Shown here: positions 57,887-64,000 of the stretch, in pieces
Numbering within the stretch: the stretch's first letter is position 1
Layout: every line of letters begins with the position of its first letter
Origin: Haloarcula amylovorans
Lineage (GTDB): Archaea; Halobacteriota; Halobacteria; Halobacteriales; Haloarculaceae
Reading direction: 5' to 3'
Assembly (NCBI RefSeq): GCF_004681185.1
Contig: NZ_SRIF01000001.1
Span: forward strand, 310,001-374,000
DNA: 64,000 nt
Translations under genes and position numbers: made by a program
Notes under the pieces: model-generated
Databases searched by the model: none
What the model saw: only the letters and a program-made list of their open reading frames with translations
What the model was told of the DNA's origin: nothing

Positions 57887-59155
57887 TCAGGCGCTCGGAT
57901 CGGCTGGCGGGAGCGCGCGCAGGGACCGCGGTGGCAGGAGGTAGTTCCCGCGACGCTCGACGGTCATGTACTGGAGGATGCCGTTGTTGACCCGCTGGCC
58001 GACCGCCGAGTTCTCGGCGACGTCGGTGCCGTTCATCGACTCTCGGGTGTTCACGAAGTCGGCGATAGACTGCTGGAGCGAGAGGAAGTGAAGCCCCGCC
58101 TCGCCGCCGTCCGTCGAGTCGAAGTCCCGGCGGAGTATCACGGGGCTATCGTCCTCGCGCACTCGGGTCATCTTCTGGGAGTGGCCCGCGACCCCTTCCC
58201 GGCGGCTACTCTCGACGACGTCCTCCGGGCACTCATCCATGCCGCTGTCGGTGCCGAGATTCTCGCCGACGCCCTCGACGCGACCCTCGTCGGCGTGGGC
58301 CGGGCAGAACATCTTCGAGACGCGCTGGTCTCGGGAGTCCTGTTCGTACCACTGCTGGAGGTGCAGGCGGATGAACGAGAGGTGCTGGGTCGCGCCGTCG
58401 GCGAACGGCCCCGACGCGACGCTCACCCGGTTCTCGCTGGCCTGGTTTTTCTTGAATCCGGACTTGAACCCCATGAACAGCGGTGACTCCTCGGGGACCG
58501 GTTCGGAGTCCGGAATCCCCTCGATGTCCTGGTTGTCCGCCGGCAGGCCGGAACCGACGAATCCGGTCCGGCGGTCGGACTCGGTGAAGACGCCCGAGAA
58601 CGTCGCCGTCACCTCGCGGTCGTTGACCGTCTCTCGATTTCCTTTCAGCGCCTCTTCGGCGGCCAGAGCGACGCTCTCGTGGTCGCTGGCGAGGTGCAAC
58701 AGCGCGTCGGGCGTGTCGAGTGCGGGGTCCTCGAAGGGGGCGAGCGTTTTCGGGGCCGGTAGGTCCACGCCCGCGGGGCCCGACTCGAACCGTTCGAAGT
58801 ACGTCGGGCCGTAGCCGAGCGTGAACAGCAACCCGTCGTTGCTCCACTCGTAGGCGCGTTCGAGCGTCGTCAGCGCGTCCTCGACCTGCTGTCGGTCACC
58901 GTCGGTCGGCGCGCCGTCGCCCTCGTAGTCGAGCAAGAGAAGGACGTGGTGATACGGCATCCGTGGATTGCCGGCGTCGTCGGTGGCGAGCGCGGCGTTC
59001 CACGCGTGCTGACGGGCCGGTAACCCACCGGGGTGGTCGGTCCCCTCGGGCACGTCGGGTGCACCACGGTCGAGACAGGCGGCGAGCGCGGCCGTCCCAC
59101 CGATGGCGACGGCGCTCTTGGCGAACTCGCGTCGGGAGATGCCGCGGTCAGTCAT
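57887..59155 (-). CDS. Tat-exported DyP-type peroxidase/EfeB-like protein lacking the catalytic Asp
   Basis: A 422-residue protein with a Tat lipoprotein-like signal (ISRREFAKSAVAIGGTAALA, then AC). The ferredoxin-like repeats include GYGPTYFERF and, in the second half, GFKSGFKKNQ, where DyP enzymes have GxxDG; the Asp is Ser232. The proximal-His region is GHSQKMTRVRED (His325), and PVILRRDFDSTDGGEAGLHF is the family ending. It may still bind haem but lack normal peroxidase chemistry. Confidence 0.75.
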   Translation of the reverse strand: MTDRGISRREFAKSAVAIGGTAALAACLDRGAPDVPEGTDHPGGLPARQHAWNAALATDDAGNPRMPYHHVLLLLDYEGDGAPTDGDRQQVEDALTTLERAYEWSNDGLLFTLGYGPTYFERFESGPAGVDLPAPKTLAPFEDPALDTPDALLHLASDHESVALAAEEALKGNRETVNDREVTATFSGVFTESDRRTGFVGSGLPADNQDIEGIPDSEPVPEESPLFMGFKSGFKKNQASENRVSVASGPFADGATQHLSFIRLHLQQWYEQDSRDQRVSKMFCPAHADEGRVEGVGENLGTDSGMDECPEDVVESSRREGVAGHSQKMTRVREDDSPVILRRDFDSTDGGEAGLHFLSLQQSIADFVNTRESMNGTDVAENSAVGQRVNNGILQYMTVERRGNYLLPPRSLRALPPADPSA

Positions 59156-59230
59156 CGAGACTCGCTAGGGACTGCACCCCTTATTGGGTTCTGGTACGAG
59201 CGTCGAACGCGGGGAGAGCGGCGACGCCGC

Positions 59231-59740
59231 CTACGGCTCTTCCAGCAGTCCGTCCACCAACCGCTCGAAGCGGTCGGTCAGGCGTTCGGACAGCGTCGGC
59301 TCGGCGGTTCGGAGGAGTCGGGTGGTTTCCACTGGTCGACAGAGTGAGAGGGTCACCCGGCCGGCGTCGCGGCGCTTCTCGACGACACCACACTCAACGA
59401 GGCCGTCGAGGTGGTGTTCGAGCGTGCTCCGGGCGATTCCGAGGTGATCGGCGACGGTGCCGGGTCGAGCGGTCTCTCGTTCGAGTAGCGTCACGATCAC
59501 GTCGCGGGCCGTCTCGCGCCGGAGGAGCGCCAGCGTGCGCCGTTCCCACGGGTCGTAGCCCGGTGGATAGTAGTGCTTTCGACCGCTGACCGACTCGGCG
59601 GTGAGGTCGTCGAGTCGCCGGAGGTGGTACTGCACCTGTCCCGTCCCGAGGTCCAGCGCCCGAGTCAACTCCCGGAAGTGGACGCCCGGGTCGCGCTCGA
59701 TGTGGTCGCGGATGCGCTGTCTCGTCTCACTCATCCGCAT
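59231..59740 (-). CDS. Winged-helix transcriptional regulator
   Basis: A 169-residue protein with two winged helices: DHIERDPGVHFRELTRALDL followed by GTGQVQYHLRRLDDL, and TARPGTVADHLGIARSTLEH followed by HLDGLVECGVVEKRR. The duplicated wHTH layout is common in haloarchaeal MarR/ArsR-like regulators. ATG 59740 is used; ATG 59734 is possible. It probably controls the Tat-protein cluster or the small membrane protein just upstream. Confidence 0.8.
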   Translation of the reverse strand: MRMSETRQRIRDHIERDPGVHFRELTRALDLGTGQVQYHLRRLDDLTAESVSGRKHYYPPGYDPWERRTLALLRRETARDVIVTLLERETARPGTVADHLGIARSTLEHHLDGLVECGVVEKRRDAGRVTLSLCRPVETTRLLRTAEPTLSERLTDRFERLVDGLLEEP

Positions 59741-59774
59741 TCGCCCCCTTCGGTCCCGTACTCGGCCGGTTCTG

Positions 59775-60116
59775 TCATGTGTCCTCCTCGCTGTCCAGTC
59801 GCTTCTCGATGCTACGGGCGTAGTAGACCGCGCCGAATACCAGCGCCACGACGACGGCGTCGGCTCCGTGTTCCAGCGTGTGGTGGGTCGCGGGACTGAT
59901 GGTCCCCAGCATCGCCAGTCCGGCCGCGAGCGGCCGGGCAACAAGCGCGACGAGCGCCAGCGCGAGCAACAGATAGGCCCGCGACCCACGCCGCCGATAT
60001 GCTGCGAGGCCGAGGACACAGAGTGCCACCGTCGCGACGGCCGACACCGCGAGCACGACGGCGAAGTCGGCGTGGAAGTCCCCCCAGTGGACACCGATGT
60101 GACCCGGCCGATTCAT
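59775..60116 (-). CDS. Small membrane protein (DUF7471-like)
   Basis: A 113-residue protein from ATG 60116 with about three membrane helices and a His-rich N-terminus (MNRPGHIGVHWGDFHAD) that could bind metal. THHTLEHGADAVV adds further His. It lies 34 nt before the HTH gene, a likely two-gene unit. Function unknown. Confidence 0.65.
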   Translation of the reverse strand: MNRPGHIGVHWGDFHADFAVVLAVSAVATVALCVLGLAAYRRRGSRAYLLLALALVALVARPLAAGLAMLGTISPATHHTLEHGADAVVVALVFGAVYYARSIEKRLDSEEDT

Positions 60117-60163
60117 GATCGGGCTTGGGGTCGGAGCCACCTGAGTCGCTCGGTCTGCCGGAG

Positions 60164-60170
60164 TTTTTTA
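60164..60170 (+). promoter_or_regulatory. TATA-like box of the ATP-grasp-like gene
   Basis: TTTTTTA lies 24-30 nt upstream of ATG 60194, a leaderless arrangement that fixes the start. Confidence 0.5.
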
Positions 60171-60193
60171 CGCCCACCGTTCGACCCGCCGCT

Positions 60194-60916
60194 ATGGACA
60201 CCATCGGGCTCGTCTGCGAACCGGACCACGCGGTCTTCGGTCCGGTCGCGGAACGCCTGGCAGCGCGGGGATTCGCCGTCGAGTTCCTCCGGCCTGCCGA
60301 CCCGATCTCTCCCGGGGAGATAGCGGGCCTCTCGGCGCTCGTCAACGGCGTGCTCCACCCCGAGGCGTTCGCGGCGCTTCGCTTCGCCGACCGGGTGGGC
60401 GTCCCGACGTGGAACGGGTTCGTAGCGACGACGGCGCTGTCCGCTCGGCTGATATCGCTCGACGCGCTGTCGGCGGTCGGCTGTCGCGTCCCCGAAGTGC
60501 GGTTCGATGGCCCGACCGAGGGCTACGTCGCCGGTCGCCGATACGCGTGGACCGGCCGCTCCTCGCTCGGCGAGGCCGACTTCTACGTCGAAGATGTCAG
60601 GGACGGCCCGGTTGACCACCGCTACTACGCCGTCGACGACGGCCGCGAGACGCACATGCGTGCCCTGAAGGTCCGAACGTCGCTCTCGGGGACGGACTCG
60701 CTGGTCACGTCGACGGAGGTCGACATCATGCTGGCCGCGCGCGTCCGAGAGCTACAGGAACGGTTCGGCGCGCGCGCGCTCGCCGTCGATTTCACCCGCG
60801 GCGAGGACGGCGAATTCTACGCGCTCGGGGCGACACCGGTGCCGAGTTTCGCCGGCGCGGAGATGGAACGGCGCATCGCCGACTCCGTGGCGTCGCTGAC
60901 GACGCTCGGTGCGTAG
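60194..60916 (+). CDS. ATP-grasp-like protein, probably degenerate
   Basis: A 240-residue protein from ATG 60194. The N-terminal GLVCEPDHAVFGPVAERLAA and the later VPTWNGFVATTALSARLISL resemble the pre-ATP-grasp and ATP-grasp parts of RimK-like ligases. The C-terminal block ALAVDFTRGEDGEFYALGAT lacks the usual E-x-N metal ligands (here GAT). It ends 59 nt before proS. An active kinase or ligase is doubtful. Confidence 0.6.
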   Translation: MDTIGLVCEPDHAVFGPVAERLAARGFAVEFLRPADPISPGEIAGLSALVNGVLHPEAFAALRFADRVGVPTWNGFVATTALSARLISLDALSAVGCRVPEVRFDGPTEGYVAGRRYAWTGRSSLGEADFYVEDVRDGPVDHRYYAVDDGRETHMRALKVRTSLSGTDSLVTSTEVDIMLAARVRELQERFGARALAVDFTRGEDGEFYALGATPVPSFAGAEMERRIADSVASLTTLGA

Positions 60917-60975
60917 TGACACACCGTCCCGACCCTTCGGGGAGTTTATTAGCCGCGTCGGTCACGATTTCGGTA

Positions 60976-62430
60976 ATGAGCGGCGAGCAGGAACTCGGCA
61001 TCACGGAGAGCAAGGAACATTCCCCCGGCGAGTGGTACGCCGAGGTCGTCCAGAAGGCCGGCCTCGCGGACTACGCCCCCATGGGCGGGTTCATCGTCAC
61101 GCGACCGCGCGGCTACGCCGTCTGGGAGCGCATTCAGGACCACCTCGACGGCTGGTTCAAGGACACCGGCGTCACGAACGCCTACTTCCCGATGTTCATC
61201 CCCGAGTCGTACTTAGAACGGGAGAAAGACATTGTCGAAGGGTTCGACCCCGAGGTAGCGTGGGTCACCCACGGCGGCCACGAGGAACTCGAAGAGCGAC
61301 TGGCGGTCCGACCCACCAGCGAGTCCATCATCGCGCCGTTCATGGCCGACTGGACCCGTTCGCACCGGGACCTCCCGATGCGACTGAACCAGTGGTGTTC
61401 GGTCGTCCGGTGGGAGGCTACCGAGACCAAACCATTCTTCCGCACCAAGGAGTTCCTCTGGCAGGAAGGTCACACCGCCCACACCGACGAGGAGGGCGCG
61501 TGGGACGAGACGATGACCCGACTGGAGCAGTACGCCCGTCTCTACGAGGACGTGATGGCACTGCCGCCGCTAAAGGGGCGCAAGCCCGAACACGACAAGT
61601 TCCCCGGCGCGCACACGACCACCTCCATCGAGGCGCTAATGCCCGACGGGAAGTCGGTGCAGGCCGCGACCTCCCACTATCTCGGGACTTCGTTCGCGGA
61701 GGCGTTCGACATCACCTACGCCGACGCCGACGAGGACGAGAAGACGGCTCACACGACCTCGTGGGGGCTCTCGTGGCGCGCGATGGGCGCGCTCATCATG
61801 ACCCACTCCGACGACCAGGGTCTCGTCCTTCCGCCCGCGCTGGCTCCCGACCAGGTCGTCGTCGTCCCCATCTGGCAGGAAGAGAACAAGGACGACGTCA
61901 TCGAGTACGCCGCCGACCTCGCCGCGGAACTGGAGGAGGCGGGCGTCCGCGTCGAACTCGACGACCGCGAACACCGCAATCCCGGCTTCAAGTTCAACGA
62001 GCACGAACTTAACGGCGTCCCGCTCCGGGTCGAAATCGGCCCGCACGAGGTCGAAGACGAAGAGGCGACGCTGGCCCACCGCCCCGACGGCGAACAGGAG
62101 ACCGTCGACCGCGAGGGCATCGGCGAGACGGTCCAAGCGCACCTCGATACCGTTCACGGGAAACTGTACGCCAGCGCCGAGGAGACCCTAGAGGGAGAGA
62201 TTCGAGAGGCAGACTCCCGCGAGGAGATTCTCGGCACCATCGGCCAGCACGGCGGCTACGTCAAATGTGGCTGGTGTGGCGACGAGGACTGCGAAGATCC
62301 GATCAAGGACGCCATTGCCGCCGAGATCGTGATGGTCCCCCTCGACCGTGACGAGGAGCCAATTCACGACGAGTGTGCTATCTGCGGCGAGGACGCAAAA
62401 GAGACGGCGTACTTCGCGAAGAGCTACTAG
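60976..62430 (+). CDS. proS: Prolyl-tRNA synthetase (archaeal type)
   Basis: A 484-residue class II synthetase from ATG 60976. Motif 2 region FFRTKEFLWQEGHTAH and motif 3 region SWRAMGALIMTHSDDQGLVL are present. The C-terminal domain has CGWCGDEDC and CAIC, the zinc-binding extension of archaeal/eukaryotic-type ProS, ending YFAKSY. It charges tRNA-Pro. Single gene downstream of the ATP-grasp-like gene. Confidence 0.96.
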   Translation: MSGEQELGITESKEHSPGEWYAEVVQKAGLADYAPMGGFIVTRPRGYAVWERIQDHLDGWFKDTGVTNAYFPMFIPESYLEREKDIVEGFDPEVAWVTHGGHEELEERLAVRPTSESIIAPFMADWTRSHRDLPMRLNQWCSVVRWEATETKPFFRTKEFLWQEGHTAHTDEEGAWDETMTRLEQYARLYEDVMALPPLKGRKPEHDKFPGAHTTTSIEALMPDGKSVQAATSHYLGTSFAEAFDITYADADEDEKTAHTTSWGLSWRAMGALIMTHSDDQGLVLPPALAPDQVVVVPIWQEENKDDVIEYAADLAAELEEAGVRVELDDREHRNPGFKFNEHELNGVPLRVEIGPHEVEDEEATLAHRPDGEQETVDREGIGETVQAHLDTVHGKLYASAEETLEGEIREADSREEILGTIGQHGGYVKCGWCGDEDCEDPIKDAIAAEIVMVPLDRDEEPIHDECAICGEDAKETAYFAKSY

Positions 62431-62496
62431 GCAATCTACTGGCCCGAGCGACCGAGGGCCAGCGTTTTCATCGACGGTATACGGCGAGTGGCCTGG

Positions 62497-63783
62497 TCAG
62501 TCGTCTGCCGACGCGCTCGGACGGGCGCTACATGCGGCGCGCATCGGCGGCGTCGGCGTTCCGTGGTCGGCGTTCTCGCTGCCGCTCAGAAGCGTTCTAT
62601 ACAGCTTCGCGTGATCGGCGGCGACGTTGTCGAAACTATTGCGCTGCTTGTAGCGACGGACGTTCCGGCGGAGGGTCGCCAATCGGTCCTCGTCGGACAG
62701 TAGTCGCTCGATGCGCTCGGCGACCGCTTCCGGGTCGTCGACGGCGACGGTTTCGAGCGCACCCCACTCGCATTCGATGTGCCGGAAGTACGGCACGTCG
62801 CTCGCCAGTACCGGCCGCTCTTGGGCCGCACACCAGTTGAACGTCCCGCTCTGGGTGACGACGCGGTAGGGGAGTACCATGAGGTCGGGCGCGGCCAGTG
62901 CGACGGGAAACTCTTCGTCGTCTAAGACGCCGGTGACGGTGACGTTCTCGGGCGCTCGCTCCGCGATTCGTTCGGCGAACTCGAAGTCCTCGCCCTTCGG
63001 TCGGGCACCGCCGGCGACGAGAAACTCGATGTCAGGTAACAGTTCGGCGACCTGAACGAAGACGTCGTGGCCCTTTGGCGGCCGAATGAATCCCGGGATC
63101 GCGACGACCGGGGTGTCCGGGTCGTAGCCGAACCGTCGCTTGGCCGCTGCCTGCGTCACGTCTGCGGTCTTAGCCGTGTTGACGCCGTGGGAGAAGACGC
63201 TGCCGTCGTCGGCGTCGAGTTTCACGTCGCGTTCGAAGCGCTCCGCGCACTCCTCGGAGAGGAAGACTAGGTGGTCGCTGACGGCCGCGAGAAGGTAGTG
63301 CATGCACTGTAGGTAGAGGCGGACGCCGAACCGAGCCTCCTCGGGGGTAGGCTTGAGCACAGAGTGGAAGGTAACGACGACGCGCTTTCGCCGAAGGAGG
63401 TTCAACACGCCCAGAATACCGAAGAAGACGAGGCCGAAGACGCCCGGATAGTCGCTACCGTCCCGGCGGAAGAGGCCGTACTCGTGTTGGACGTGGACGA
63501 CGTCGGCACTGTCAGCCATTGCCCGGAGTGCGAGCGCCGCGAAGTGGGCGGCGGTTCGTTCCTCCTGGGCGATGGGGAGCGTCTCCGTCTCGACGCCATC
63601 GAAGGCGTCACAGACGTCTCGTGTGTACGTTCCGATGCCACAGGACCCGTCTCCCGGCGTCGAGACCATCAATACCCGTGTCGGACCGCCGCTCGGTAAC
63701 ATGCTGGTGGTTGTCGCTACATCGGTTCGGTCGTCGGAAGAAGACGATACGTCGTCGGTGTCGGTCGGTCGAGTCCTGTTCAT
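62497..63783 (-). CDS. Glycosyltransferase family 4
   Basis: A 428-residue GT-B protein. RVLMVSTPGDGSCGIGTYTR and VVHVQHEYGLFRRDG form the N-terminal acceptor domain; AIPGFIRPPKGHDVFVQVAE and LMVLPYRVVTQSGTFNWCAA followed by QERPVLASDVPYFRHIECEW the donor-binding domain, with E-x7-E-like spacing. The first 35 residues are a disordered Ser/Thr/Asp-rich leader and the last 25 are also disordered. It could serve exopolysaccharide or glycan synthesis. It is convergent with proS. Confidence 0.85.
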   Translation of the reverse strand: MNRTRPTDTDDVSSSSDDRTDVATTTSMLPSGGPTRVLMVSTPGDGSCGIGTYTRDVCDAFDGVETETLPIAQEERTAAHFAALALRAMADSADVVHVQHEYGLFRRDGSDYPGVFGLVFFGILGVLNLLRRKRVVVTFHSVLKPTPEEARFGVRLYLQCMHYLLAAVSDHLVFLSEECAERFERDVKLDADDGSVFSHGVNTAKTADVTQAAAKRRFGYDPDTPVVAIPGFIRPPKGHDVFVQVAELLPDIEFLVAGGARPKGEDFEFAERIAERAPENVTVTGVLDDEEFPVALAAPDLMVLPYRVVTQSGTFNWCAAQERPVLASDVPYFRHIECEWGALETVAVDDPEAVAERIERLLSDEDRLATLRRNVRRYKQRNSFDNVAADHAKLYRTLLSGSENADHGTPTPPMRAACSARPSASADD

Positions 63784-63948
63784 AGTTGATTCGTCACGAT
63801 AGCTGCGCGCCTTGCACGTCTCGTCAGCTACCGCGGACTGGGCGAGGCTATTTCTGCACGACGCGAATTGTAATAGCCAGCTTTCATTTCCGTCACCCGA
63901 CCATACCGATAACGCCGCCGCGGTGACGAGCGGACGGTGAGCGCTGGT

Positions 63949-63983
63949 TTGGCTTACCCTGCCGCCGTCTACCAGTAAGCCAA
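63949..63983. repeat. Inverted repeat at the right edge
   Basis: TTGGCTTAC and GTAAGCCAA (9 nt each) flank 17 nt just inside the right edge. They could be an operator, a terminator or the end of an element continuing beyond the window. The 200 bp before the GT4 start hold no ORF. Confidence 0.3.
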
Positions 63984-64000
63984 CGTTATCGACCTGTGAC

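Noticed and set aside
1..64000. CRISPR arrays, rRNA genes, intact transposases and PolB inteins
   Set aside because: None was seen: no regular repeat-spacer pattern, no rRNA-like sequence, no transposase motif, and all three polymerase motifs are uninterrupted.

Overview
The window is chromosomal DNA of a haloarchaeon (class Halobacteria, probably Haloarcula/Haloferax-like). The evidence is high GC, strongly acidic proteins, leaderless genes with a TTTATA-like box about 25-30 nt before the start codon, and an archaeal information-processing gene set: TFB, family-B DNA polymerase, Mre11/Rad50, the beta-CASP termination nuclease aCPSF1/FttA, archaeal ProS and AglD. Genes are dense, often overlap by ATGA/GTGA, and no rRNA, CRISPR array or intact insertion sequence was seen.

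Layout. 1-14 kb: the end of a chemotaxis transducer, TFB, a house-cleaning NTPase, AglD, a radical SAM protein, a zinc-ribbon/Hsp20 pair, an oxidoreductase pair, Nudix, MFS and an aldo/keto reductase. 13-15.7 kb: DHH phosphoesterase, SDR and a small haloarchaeal protein. 15.7-25.2 kb: an eight-gene, tightly overlapping type IV-filament/Tad-like locus (coiled-coil protein, secreted protein, ATPase, TadC/PilC-like membrane protein and four single-anchor surface proteins, one about 1000 aa). 25-35 kb: a creatinase-like M24 protein, Mre11-Rad50, three small haloarchaeal proteins and PolB. 35-38.7 kb: the sufCBD operon. 38.8-45.4 kb: a GH13 enzyme, a ferritin-like/SirR pair behind a predicted leader ORF, tRNA-Gln flanked by tRNA-like fragments, GNAT, HD hydrolase, LysE exporter and a coiled-coil protein. 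45.6-54 kb: a GH2-like protein, small proteins, SDR, Nth, AKR, DsbB, a structured intergenic region and aCPSF1/FttA. 54-60 kb: four Tat-exported proteins (two lipoproteins, a Tp34/P19-like protein and a DyP/EfeB-like protein) with an HTH regulator and a small membrane protein, possibly an iron-related set. 60-64 kb: an ATP-grasp-like protein, ProS and a glycosyltransferase.

The genes fall into a replication/repair group (PolB, Mre11-Rad50, Nth), an Fe-S/iron group (SufCBD, SirR/ferritin-like, Tp34/DyP) and a cell-surface group (AglD, Tad-like locus, Tat lipoproteins, GT4). Several enzyme-family members lack expected catalytic residues (M24, DyP-like, GH2-like, a GH13 substitution, ATP-grasp-like); these, the Tad-like locus, the atypical codons at PolB intein sites and the structured intergenic region are the points most worth checking. 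All functions are inferred from sequence by eye; no database search was run.
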